Source: Chryseobacterium lathyri
GTDB lineage: Bacteria > Bacteroidota > Bacteroidia > Flavobacteriales > Weeksellaceae
NCBI RefSeq assembly: GCF_030812195.1
Contig: NZ_JAUSSF010000001.1
Location: 992,001 to 1,056,000, forward strand
DNA: 64,000 nt
Direction of reading: 5' to 3'
The notes under the pieces were generated by a model that searched no databases, was not told where the DNA came from, and worked only from the letters and a program-made list of their open reading frames with translations. The position numbers and the translations under genes were made by a program. Numbering within the stretch: the first letter of the stretch is position 1; the number at the start of each line of letters is the position of its first letter. Positions 33,946 to 41,991 of this stretch are shown piece by piece.

Positions 33946-34992
33946 ATGGCAGAAACATTTGAAATAATAATCAATGAGCATTCCAGAGTTCCTAAATACA
34001 AACAGATTGTAGATTCTATTCTTAATGGAATTGATAGTGGAGAGATTAAGATTGGTGAAAAAATCCCTTCCATAAACGAACTCAGTGAATCATGTTTTCT
34101 TTCAAGAGATACTGTAGAAAAAGCTTATAAAGAGCTCCGGAAAAGACAAATCATCGAATCTGTAAAGGGAAAAGGGTATTATATCTCACGTATTAACAAA
34201 AACGACGTGATCAACATTTTCTTTCTGATCAACAAACCGAGTACCTATAAAATGATGATTTACAATTATTTTGTCAATGCAATCGGTACCAAAGGCAATG
34301 TTGAAATGTATATTTACCACTGTGACGAAACACTTTTCATTAATTCCCTGAAAAAGAACCTGGGCGGATTTGATTATTACGTAATCATGCCTCATTTTCG
34401 TGATGAACAGTCTAAACATACCAGCTCAACACAGCAAGTTTTAGATATGATTGAACAAATCCCGAAAAACAAGTTGTTGTTATTGGACAATACCAAGCCT
34501 AACATTTCCGGAGAATACGGCTCTATTTTTCAGGATTTTGAACATGATATTTACAATGCTTTAAAGGAAGGTTTAGACAAGATAAAGAAATACGAAAAAA
34601 TTATTTTAGTTTATCCCGATAAATCCATTCACCCCTATCCTTTTCGTATTGTCCGCGGTTTTGAGAAGTTTTGTAAGGATTTTAAATTAGATTATGAAAT
34701 TCTTGACGAAATTTATCCCGACATGGAATTGCAGGATAAAGATATTTTCATCACGATTCGGGAACGGGATCTGGTGAATCTGGTTAAGCAGATCAGACAG
34801 AAAAATCTTGAGTTGGGCAAAGACATCGGCATTATTTCCTATAACGAAACGCCTCTTAAAGAGTTACTTGGAATTACAGTAATTACCACAGATTTTAAAG
34901 CTATGGGAGAATCTGCAGCCTACATGATTTTGAAAAATAAAAAGGAACAGGTGAATAATGTTTTTAAGTTTATTCAGAGGGATTCATTATAG
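33946..34992 (+). CDS. GntR-type transcriptional regulator with a sugar-binding-protein-like domain
   Basis: A 348-residue regulator. Residues 1-75 form a GntR winged HTH (VPKYKQIVDSILNGIDSGEI, KIGEKIPSINELSESCFLSR, TVEKAYKELRKRQIIESVKG). Residues ~85-348 look like a LacI-type periplasmic-binding-protein fold (INIFFLINKPSTYKMMIYNY, IISYNETPLKELLGITVIT). This architecture is used in Bacteroidota to sense monosaccharides. Its position between the two arms of the locus and opposite the rhamnose genes suggests L-rhamnose or a derivative as ligand, but that is inference. Two GTATACTA copies upstream suggest autoregulation. Confidence 0.9.
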   Translation: MAETFEIIINEHSRVPKYKQIVDSILNGIDSGEIKIGEKIPSINELSESCFLSRDTVEKAYKELRKRQIIESVKGKGYYISRINKNDVINIFFLINKPSTYKMMIYNYFVNAIGTKGNVEMYIYHCDETLFINSLKKNLGGFDYYVIMPHFRDEQSKHTSSTQQVLDMIEQIPKNKLLLLDNTKPNISGEYGSIFQDFEHDIYNALKEGLDKIKKYEKIILVYPDKSIHPYPFRIVRGFEKFCKDFKLDYEILDEIYPDMELQDKDIFITIRERDLVNLVKQIRQKNLELGKDIGIISYNETPLKELLGITVITTDFKAMGESAAYMILKNKKEQVNNVFKFIQRDSL

Positions 34993-35012
34993 ATTTTTTT
35001 TAAAAGAATTAA

Positions 35013-35023
35013 CGCAATCGATT
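35013..35023 (-). promoter_or_regulatory. CGATTGC-type site (possible operator)
   Basis: Read on the minus strand the sequence is AATCGATTGCG, shared exactly with 48578-48588 and 51842-51852. Here it lies between two convergent genes, which argues against a promoter operator and weakens the assignment. Confidence 0.25.
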
Positions 35024-35128
35024 ACATAGTTTTCAGTTAAAATTCTAATTATGTTTAAAAAATTACTTTTCGCATAAATTTTTAATAGGCTCCGTTGAGT
35101 GTAACTCTGGATATATTATGTAAGTTTC

Positions 35129-35176
35129 GGCTAAAGCCAATCGGATTTTTACAATGAAAAACGGGCTAAAGCCCGT
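35129..35176. repeat. GGCTAAAGCC double-hairpin element, also terminator-like for the lldD end
   Basis: GGCTAAAGCC at 35129-35138 and ACGGGCTAAAGCCCGT at 35161-35176, 34 bp apart start to start. The same pair recurs at 62002-62049 with similar spacing. Read on the minus strand the second hairpin is followed by TTTTT just after the lldD stop, so it can act as a terminator. It looks like a dispersed intergenic repeat of this genome. Confidence 0.75.
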
Positions 35177-35199
35177 TCCTACTATATTTGTTTTGCTAA

Positions 35200-36351
35200 T
35201 TACTTCACTCTAAAATTCTGCAAATCCTCCGGTTTTTCACAGCAAAGCTGCTCCATCACCTGTCTGAACTGCATTTTAAGCATTTCAATAATATGATCAC
35301 CGCCTTTGTCACCTAAGGCTCCAACCGCATACATAAAAGTTCTTCCCATAAAGGTAAATTCTGCACCACAACTTAAAGCGCGGGCGACATCCGGGCCGGT
35401 TCTTACACCGCTATCCATCATTATTTTGATCTGATCTTTATATTTTTCGCTGATTTCTTTCACAACTGCAATCGTAGATTCACCCGCATCAAGCTGTCTT
35501 CCGCCGTGGTTTGAAATAATCATTCCATCGAATCCTAAACGAACTGCTTCTGCGGCATCTTCATCTGAAGCAACACCTTTAATGACCAGTTTTCCTTTCC
35601 ATTTGTCACGGATAGCCTTAATTCTGTCTGAATTCAATCTGCCGGAAAATGTAGAATTCATGAACTGGCCCAGCTGTTTCACATTCATGTTTTTATCCAT
35701 ATACTTATTCATCGTTGCAAAACTCGGAACTCCGTGTTTCAGCATCTCTAAACACCATTGAGGCTTTGCCAAAGCTTGGGAAACGTTTCGGAAATTAATT
35801 TGAGGTGGCATTGATAAGCCATTTCTTATTTCTTTTGCTCTGTATCCAAAAGTGGGAACATCAGCTAAAACAACGAGTACATCGTATCCGGAAGCTTCAC
35901 AGCGGTCGAGAATATCATTGCGCAGCCATTCTTCTCTCGGATGGTATAATTGATACCAGGCTTTTCCCTCTGTTAATTCAGAAATTCTTTCAAGACTGCT
36001 TGTTGTAACTGTACTTAATATGAAAGGAATATTATGTTTAAAAGCCGCTTTTGCTAAAATTTCGGGGGCATTAGGCCACATTAATCCCTGTAAACCGACA
36101 GGAGAAACCCCGAAAGGTGCGGCATATTTAACTCCAAATAATTCAGTTTCCATATTGGCTTCCACATAATTATTGTTCAGGTATTGCGGACGAAGCAGAA
36201 CTTCTCTTAATTCACTCGTATTTCTGTCCCGGTTGATGTTTTCATTACAACCTCCGTCCAGATATTCAAAAGCAAAGCGGGGCATCTTTTTTTTAGCTCT
36301 TTCGATCAACAATTCAAGCGAAGCGTAACGGGTATCAAATGGAAATGACAT
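35200..36351 (-). CDS. lldD: FMN-dependent L-lactate dehydrogenase (alpha-hydroxy-acid oxidase family)
   Basis: A 383-residue member of the FMN-dependent alpha-hydroxy-acid dehydrogenase family. Visible active-site positions: FEYLDGG near the start, YQLY (133-136), K258 (LVIKGVAS), and the catalytic H282 with R285 in ISNHGGRQLD. It oxidises L-lactate to pyruvate and passes electrons to the quinone pool or oxygen. It is the last gene of the rhamnose operon, 3 bp after rhaK. That fits the RhaEW route, whose dehydrogenase step yields lactate from lactaldehyde. The exact 2-hydroxy acid is inferred from this context. Confidence 0.9.
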   Translation of the reverse strand: MSFPFDTRYASLELLIERAKKKMPRFAFEYLDGGCNENINRDRNTSELREVLLRPQYLNNNYVEANMETELFGVKYAAPFGVSPVGLQGLMWPNAPEILAKAAFKHNIPFILSTVTTSSLERISELTEGKAWYQLYHPREEWLRNDILDRCEASGYDVLVVLADVPTFGYRAKEIRNGLSMPPQINFRNVSQALAKPQWCLEMLKHGVPSFATMNKYMDKNMNVKQLGQFMNSTFSGRLNSDRIKAIRDKWKGKLVIKGVASDEDAAEAVRLGFDGMIISNHGGRQLDAGESTIAVVKEISEKYKDQIKIMMDSGVRTGPDVARALSCGAEFTFMGRTFMYAVGALGDKGGDHIIEMLKMQFRQVMEQLCCEKPEDLQNFRVK

Positions 36352-36354
36352 GTT

Positions 36355-37743
36355 TTATAAATTAAGAATTAACGGTTGAAGCACTTTCATCTGATAATGC
36401 TGCTGTAAAAAAGTTTCGTCTATTTTTTTGTTCGAAATCACCATAGAAGCGCCCAATGCAGAACCCAACGGAGAATGTGTAGACATCACATTGTAATGCT
36501 GGAAATGGTGAGACATAAGCTTCATAAATACGTCATTATCAGTAAATCCTCCATCGATGTAAATGTTTTCAATATCTGAATTTCCGATTGCGTTTTTAAT
36601 CGTATGAATCTGTAAATCCATCAGTTCTATCATTAATTGATGGTAAGCTTCTTCAAAAGTAGCAAATGATTTTAAATCTGTCTCACTGATCATTTTTCGT
36701 TTTAAAATAATTCCTTCAAAGCGAAAATAGATATTTTTATTTTTCATTAAACGCAGATACAGATCCTGATCAAACTGCACTTCTCTGTGGAAACCATATT
36801 CTTTTCCGTAATAAGCACATAATTTTTCAACCTGAATTTTGTATTCATTTCCCATGAAAAAACGGGATGCTTTTACACGTTTCCCATCAATCCGCATATA
36901 ATTCAGGCAATTATTTTCTATATCTTCATCAGTCAGACTTTCATCATTAAAGGGATTTAACGAAATACTCCATGTTCCTGTAGAAAGCAATAAAAACGGA
37001 TCTTTTTTGCTTAAAATATAAGGTAATAACGCTGAAGAACTGTCGTGAATCCCAACGCCAATTTTTATTTTTTTATTTCTGTAAGAAGTATTGATACTCG
37101 CTGAAGTCGGCACAATTGGAGGTAATAAAGCATCTATTTCTTCCTCATACACCCAGTCATGATAATCAGCTTTGTCATAATCCCACAAATTGGTGTGGCA
37201 ACCTATTGAAGTAAATTCCGACACACAAATTCCGGTAAACAAATACGATAAATATTGAGGTAAATGAAGACTGTAACGGATTTTTCTGAATATTTCCGGA
37301 TGCTTATATTTCAACCAAAATAATTGCAGACCTGAATTCAGCATTCCCGCCTGAGGTGATGCTGTTTCACGGGCAATTTTCAGTTTGCTTCCATGTTTTT
37401 CATAAAATAAATCAAGGATTTCCTGATCCATCGGTTTGGTGTAATTGTACAAAGGAGTCAGAACATTTCCTTTCTGATCCAGATGCACAAAACTTGCTCC
37501 ATATGTGGAAAAATTGATTGCTTTTACTTCATATTTTTCATTATCAAGAATGGCATTAAAATTATCTTTTATCCAATTTTGCAGGGCTCCAAGGTCTTCT
37601 GTAGGATAACCGTCTTCATCAGTGGTGAGTGGTAATTCTGTATATTCCCGGACGACTTCTTTATAATTCTTATCGAATAAAAAGAACTTTTTATTGGTTT
37701 TTCCAATATCAAATACTATGGTTACCTTCTTTTTTTTGGACAT
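36355..37743 (-). CDS. rhaK: Rhamnulokinase-type FGGY sugar kinase
   Basis: A 462-residue FGGY-family kinase. The phosphate-1-type loop VFDIGKTNKKFFLFD is at 10-24, NFSTYGASFVHLD is in the first domain, the catalytic aspartate region is GVGIHDSSSALLPY, and LLLSTGTWSISLNPF with the late YIDGGFTDND belong to the ATP-binding domain. It phosphorylates L-rhamnulose to L-rhamnulose 1-phosphate in the cytoplasm. The assignment rests on fold plus its place between rhaI and lldD; other deoxy-ketose kinases such as fuculokinase look similar. A 395-bp spacer upstream carries a candidate regulator site. Confidence 0.9.
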   Translation of the reverse strand: MSKKKKVTIVFDIGKTNKKFFLFDKNYKEVVREYTELPLTTDEDGYPTEDLGALQNWIKDNFNAILDNEKYEVKAINFSTYGASFVHLDQKGNVLTPLYNYTKPMDQEILDLFYEKHGSKLKIARETASPQAGMLNSGLQLFWLKYKHPEIFRKIRYSLHLPQYLSYLFTGICVSEFTSIGCHTNLWDYDKADYHDWVYEEEIDALLPPIVPTSASINTSYRNKKIKIGVGIHDSSSALLPYILSKKDPFLLLSTGTWSISLNPFNDESLTDEDIENNCLNYMRIDGKRVKASRFFMGNEYKIQVEKLCAYYGKEYGFHREVQFDQDLYLRLMKNKNIYFRFEGIILKRKMISETDLKSFATFEEAYHQLMIELMDLQIHTIKNAIGNSDIENIYIDGGFTDNDVFMKLMSHHFQHYNVMSTHSPLGSALGASMVISNKKIDETFLQQHYQMKVLQPLILNL

Positions 37744-38138
37744 TCTTGCGATGAATTAAATTGAGTTTTATGAAATAAAAAAATTATTTTTAAAAATTTC
37801 TGTTTTGTCTTTGCCAGGAACGAAACTATCTATTTTAGCGTAAAGTTCACAAAGATTTTTTTACTACTATACAGTTTTAAGGCTGCAAAGACTGAACTGC
37901 GTTCTTGAACCTTCAGCTTATAATCAGCAAAGTAATATAACTATAAATTAGATTTCCACCATTAAGGAGTGTTCAGATAATAGGATGCATTAAGAAAAAA
38001 TCCACTTACTTCTTAAGCAGCAAAGCCAATATCCTACATCCAAACACTTTCAACCTTAATGATAAAAATATAAGGATACATATAATAAAAACTTTCGATT
38101 GCACTCAAAAGTTGAAATTATCAATTTTAAACAGGATT
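37744..38138. other. Intergenic region between rhaI and rhaK with candidate sites
   Basis: No gene. On the minus strand it contains CAGCCT-N5-CTGTATAGTA (plus 37866-37885), a degenerate form of the double CAG site seen before rhaEW and susC. The plus strand has a CGATTGC heptamer at 38096-38102. No strong terminator follows rhaI, so rhaK may be expressed both by read-through and from its own promoter. Confidence 0.4.
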
Positions 38139-39419
38139 TTATAATCCCGTTGCTTTGGTTTCTAAGCCTCTTTCGGTAATTAAATTTTCTCTTACCTTTA
38201 AGTTTCTGTAAGCAGCAACCGGATCTAATGCTGCACCAGTCTGCAATCTTGCAGCTCTAAGTAACGGCCGAACATCTGTTCTGTACGCATTCTGCAAAAT
38301 ATCCTGTGCACCAACGACATCATTGTTTAATTGGGCTGTTTTTAATGCTTTCTGATCAACCAGAAGTGCCTGTGCATAAGCAATTAAAATAGCTTCCAGA
38401 GATTGTAATAAATCCTCCAACGGATCTTTGATGTTGTGGCTTGCATCAATCATCCAGGCCGGATAAGGATTTTGAGGATTGTTTTCCATCCCGTACACCA
38501 ATTCATTGAAAATCAAGAATAAAGCATAAGGTTTAATGGAACCCACCGTCAAATCATCATCTCCATATTTGCTGTCATTGAAATGGAAACCTCCTAATTT
38601 TCCTTTGTACATCAAGGTTGCAACAATCTGCTCAATATTGGTATTGGGTAAATGATGACCTAAATCTACCAGTGTATAAGCTCTTTCGCCACAAGCATTG
38701 GCCAACATAAATGAAGTTCCCCAATCCTGAATTGTTGTTGAATAGAAATTTGGTTCGTAAGGTTTATATTCGATGAAAAGTTTCCAGTCTTCCGGCATTC
38801 CTGCATAAATTTCTTTTAAGCTTTTTTCAGTATTGGATAATGCTGCCTGGAAGTTCAATTGTCCCGGAAAACTTGCTCCGTCTGCCAACCAAACCGTTAA
38901 GCTTTTTGAACCTAATTCTTTTCCGATCCTGATCACTTCTTTGTTGTGTTCCACAGCATAAGCTCTTGAATCTTCATTTACAGCATTCAGAGAACCGAAT
39001 TTATAAGAGTGTTTAGCTCCGGCTTGATCCTGAAATGTGTTGGAATTCATGGCATCAAAAACAAGTCCGTGAGAAACTGCTTTTTCTTTAATTGCTTTTA
39101 CGTCACTTGGAATATCCCATGGAATATGCAATGAAACAGCTCCCGCAGAATGTGTTAAAGCATGAATCAAACCTACATCATCTAATTTTTGCTCTAAAGA
39201 AGAAGGTTCGCCACCGAAAGAAAATCTTCCAAAGCGTGTTCCTCCAGCTCCCAAAGCCCAGCTCGGAATTGCCACCTGAAAATCAGCAATTTTGTTGACT
39301 ATCTCAGCAACATTTGCGCCTGATTTTGTTAATTTATTTTGTAGAAAATCGAAATCTGCAGTAAAGTTTTCAATTTCCGCTTTATTGTATTGTTCAATGA
39401 TATCTTTTCCTATAATCAT
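38139..39419 (-). CDS. rhaI: L-rhamnose isomerase, RhaI type
   Basis: Start set at 39419 (426 residues, MIIGKDIIEQYN). The frame runs 18 codons upstream without support. The sequence follows the non-E. coli RhaI family: SWALGAGGTRFGRF near residue 55, DIGHHLPNT-type metal and substrate strands (read here as DLGHHLPNTNIEQIV), GGFHFNDSKYGDDDLTVGSI, and a C-terminal helix with VRENLITERGLETK. It is a Mn2+-dependent TIM barrel interconverting L-rhamnose and L-rhamnulose. It lies between rhaEW and rhaK, completing the cytoplasmic rhamnose pathway. Confidence 0.92.
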   Translation of the reverse strand: MIIGKDIIEQYNKAEIENFTADFDFLQNKLTKSGANVAEIVNKIADFQVAIPSWALGAGGTRFGRFSFGGEPSSLEQKLDDVGLIHALTHSAGAVSLHIPWDIPSDVKAIKEKAVSHGLVFDAMNSNTFQDQAGAKHSYKFGSLNAVNEDSRAYAVEHNKEVIRIGKELGSKSLTVWLADGASFPGQLNFQAALSNTEKSLKEIYAGMPEDWKLFIEYKPYEPNFYSTTIQDWGTSFMLANACGERAYTLVDLGHHLPNTNIEQIVATLMYKGKLGGFHFNDSKYGDDDLTVGSIKPYALFLIFNELVYGMENNPQNPYPAWMIDASHNIKDPLEDLLQSLEAILIAYAQALLVDQKALKTAQLNNDVVGAQDILQNAYRTDVRPLLRAARLQTGAALDPVAAYRNLKVRENLITERGLETKATGL

Positions 39420-39611
39420 GATTTGATTTTTAAATTTATTTTTACCACAAAAATCACAAAAGCTTTTGATCATTTTTAAAGCTTAAAATTATTGAAAACA
39501 AAAGTTCAAAAAAGAAGGGTGAAATCAAAGATCTTTAAAACCTTTTTCTCTTTTCTAAATTTGCCTAAATCACTAATAACTTTTGTGACTGTTGTGGTTA
39601 GATCTTCAAAT

Positions 39612-41714
39612 TTACCTTGGGAATGCATTTGCCATTCCTCCGTCTACATTGATGATGTTTCCTGTTGTTTTATCTAAAATAGCAACACAAGCAAAAACTC
39701 CGTTGGCAATGTCTTCGGGAAGAATAATTTCGTTTAATAAATTTCTTTTTGCATAAAATGCGGGCAACTCTTCAACAGAAATTCCGTTTGCTTTTGCACG
39801 ACCTTCTGCCCAGGCTCCTTCCCAGATTTTGCTTCCTACGATAACTCCATCAGGATTTACCACATTAACGCGGATTTTATCTGCTGCCAATTCTGCTGCC
39901 AGTAATCTTGTCATGTGTTGTTGCGCTGCTTTTGCAGTTCCATATGCCACATTATTTGGACCGGCAACTAAGCCATTTTTACTTGCAATATTGACAATAT
40001 CTCCTCCTAAACCTTGCTTTTTCATGATTTCCACTCCATTTTTTGCCATCAGGAACTGACCTTTTACCAAAACATTTTCAAGCAATTCCCAGTCTTTTGT
40101 GGTAGTATCTTCCAGTGATTTAGAAATCGCCAAACCTGCAGAATGAATGATAATATCTATTCCGCCAAATGCCAGAACAGTTTCTTTAAAAGCGTTTGCA
40201 ATCGCCTCATCATTAGTCACATCGCAAGTAACTGCTACAGCTTGATCTTTGCTGTATTTTTCTGTCACGGAATTTAAAGCTTCCTGATTTAAGTCTGTGA
40301 AAACAACTACTGCCCCTTCCTGAACCATTTTGTCAGCAATTGCCTGCCCGATTCCGCCTCCCGCTCCTGTTACGATCGCAACCTTTCTTGACAATGGTTT
40401 TTCTTTTGGCATTCTCTGCAATTTTGCTTCTTCAAGCAACCAATATTCGATGTCAAAGGCTTCCTGTCGTGGTAAAGATGTGTATTCGGAAATGGCTTCT
40501 GCTCCACGCATTACATTGATTGCATTTACATAAAATTCGTTGGCAACACGAGTCGTCTGCTTATCTTTCGAGAAACTGAACATTCCCACTCCGGGATAAA
40601 TGATGATCACCGGATTCGGGTCACGCATTGCAGGGCTGTTTGAATGTTTGCACGTTTCGTAATATTCTTTATATTCTTGTCTGTATTGTTCGAAAAGAGG
40701 ATTTAATTTTTCTAAAATAGCTTTAGAATCGCTTAAATCTTCATTTTTATCTAAAGTCAAAACTAACGGTTGGATCTTAGTTCTTAAGAAGTGATCCGGA
40801 CAAGAAGTTCCCAATGGTGCTAACCGTTCCAAATCATTACTGTTGATGTATTCCAAAACGACATCGCTGTCTGTGAAGTGACCTACCATTCTGTTTTCAG
40901 AAGAAGCCAGGCCACGTAATAACGGCATCAATTGAGCTGCTTTATTCTTACGCTCGTCAGCTGGAAGAGATTCAACTTTTTGCCCGCCAAAAACCTGTCC
41001 TTTCTCTTCAATCTTTTTAGCAATATATTCAGAAGCCATTTCGATAACTTCCAAACTGTTGATATAACATTCGTAAGAAGTATCCCCCCAGGTAAACAAT
41101 CCGTGACTCCCTAACACAATTCCTCTGATTCCTGGATTATCGTTTAAACATTTTTCCAATTGTAATCCTAAATCAAAACCCGGACGCTGCCATGGAACCC
41201 AGCCCATTGTATCACCCCAGATTTCTTTTGTAATTTTTTCACTGTCTTTTGCGGCTGCTACTGCAATTAAAGCATCCGGATGAAGATGATCGATGTGTTT
41301 GAATGGAAGTAAACCATGTAAAGGTGTATCAATAGAAGGAGCTTTACTATCCAAGTCAAAAATACAATGATTGAACAGGCCCACCATTCGATCTTCATCT
41401 GCTAAACCCTGGTATACATTTTTCAAGTTTCTTAGTCTTTCTGTATATAATCCTGCAATTCCTTTTCTTGTCAGTGTTCCGATATCACCACCTGAGCCTT
41501 TTACCCACATAACCTCAACATCTTCGTTGGTTAGCGGGTCTTTTTCGATGGTTTTGCAACTTGTATTACCTCCTCCATAATTGGTAATTCTTAAATCTGC
41601 CCCTAATATGTTTGAGCGGTATAAAAATAAAGCAACCTGATCATTTCCCAAAGACGCCGCTTTGTTTTCATCCCATAAATAGTCTACGTATTTGAATGTT
41701 TTAACTTTTTCCAT
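39612..41714 (-). CDS. rhaEW: Bifunctional rhamnulose-1-phosphate aldolase / lactaldehyde dehydrogenase (RhaEW)
   Basis: A 700-residue fusion. Residues 1-~410 form a class II aldolase with zinc histidines at H140/H143/H145 (PFKHIDHLHPDALIA) and GLFTWGD further on. Residues ~430-700 form a short-chain dehydrogenase with VTGAGGGIGQAIADKM as the nucleotide motif and Y591-xxx-K595 (YGTAKAA). The aldolase splits L-rhamnulose 1-phosphate into dihydroxyacetone phosphate and L-lactaldehyde; the dehydrogenase domain oxidises the aldehyde to lactate. This fusion is established in rhamnose clusters lacking a separate rhaD. A double-CAG site lies 69-88 bp upstream. Confidence 0.93.
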   Translation of the reverse strand: MEKVKTFKYVDYLWDENKAASLGNDQVALFLYRSNILGADLRITNYGGGNTSCKTIEKDPLTNEDVEVMWVKGSGGDIGTLTRKGIAGLYTERLRNLKNVYQGLADEDRMVGLFNHCIFDLDSKAPSIDTPLHGLLPFKHIDHLHPDALIAVAAAKDSEKITKEIWGDTMGWVPWQRPGFDLGLQLEKCLNDNPGIRGIVLGSHGLFTWGDTSYECYINSLEVIEMASEYIAKKIEEKGQVFGGQKVESLPADERKNKAAQLMPLLRGLASSENRMVGHFTDSDVVLEYINSNDLERLAPLGTSCPDHFLRTKIQPLVLTLDKNEDLSDSKAILEKLNPLFEQYRQEYKEYYETCKHSNSPAMRDPNPVIIIYPGVGMFSFSKDKQTTRVANEFYVNAINVMRGAEAISEYTSLPRQEAFDIEYWLLEEAKLQRMPKEKPLSRKVAIVTGAGGGIGQAIADKMVQEGAVVVFTDLNQEALNSVTEKYSKDQAVAVTCDVTNDEAIANAFKETVLAFGGIDIIIHSAGLAISKSLEDTTTKDWELLENVLVKGQFLMAKNGVEIMKKQGLGGDIVNIASKNGLVAGPNNVAYGTAKAAQQHMTRLLAAELAADKIRVNVVNPDGVIVGSKIWEGAWAEGRAKANGISVEELPAFYAKRNLLNEIILPEDIANGVFACVAILDKTTGNIINVDGGMANAFPR

Positions 41715-41782
41715 TTGTTTACTTATATTTCTGAATTTTTATCCAAAATTAGACTGTAATATCTTTTACAGCATCCCGTACT

Positions 41783-41802
41783 ATACTGGTAAATACTGTA
41801 TT
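41783..41802 (-). promoter_or_regulatory. Candidate operator upstream of rhaEW (double CAG repeat)
   Basis: On the minus strand AATACAGTATTTACCAGTAT, with CAGTAT occurring twice exactly 10 bp apart. Fifteen of 20 bases match the susC site at 47172-47191. It lies between the SusD 3' hairpin and the rhaEW start, consistent with a separate regulated promoter. The binding protein is unknown; an AraC-type or other tandem half-site binder would fit. Confidence 0.5.
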
Positions 41803-41914
41803 TAAAGATAAATTAACATTTGAATCTTTGTTATTTAATTCATCTTTATAAAACAATCCGACTGAGGATATTTTATAGTTAATATTTTGTGATTAAAAAA
41901 GGCTGGTTTAAAAA

Positions 41915-41968
41915 TTTAACCATTAATAAAATGTAAGCAGTTAAAGATTAATTTAATTAATGGTTAAA
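41915..41968 (-). terminator. Perfect inverted repeat after the SusD gene
   Basis: TTTAACCATTAAT (41915-41927) and ATTAATGGTTAAA (41956-41968), 13-bp perfect arms, 28-nt loop. Read on the minus strand it starts 23 bp past the SusD stop and is followed by TTTTTAAACC. Likely a (leaky) terminator or 3' stabilising hairpin separating susCD from rhaEW. Confidence 0.6.
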
Positions 41969-41991
41969 ATATATTTAAGTGTTAATTAAAA

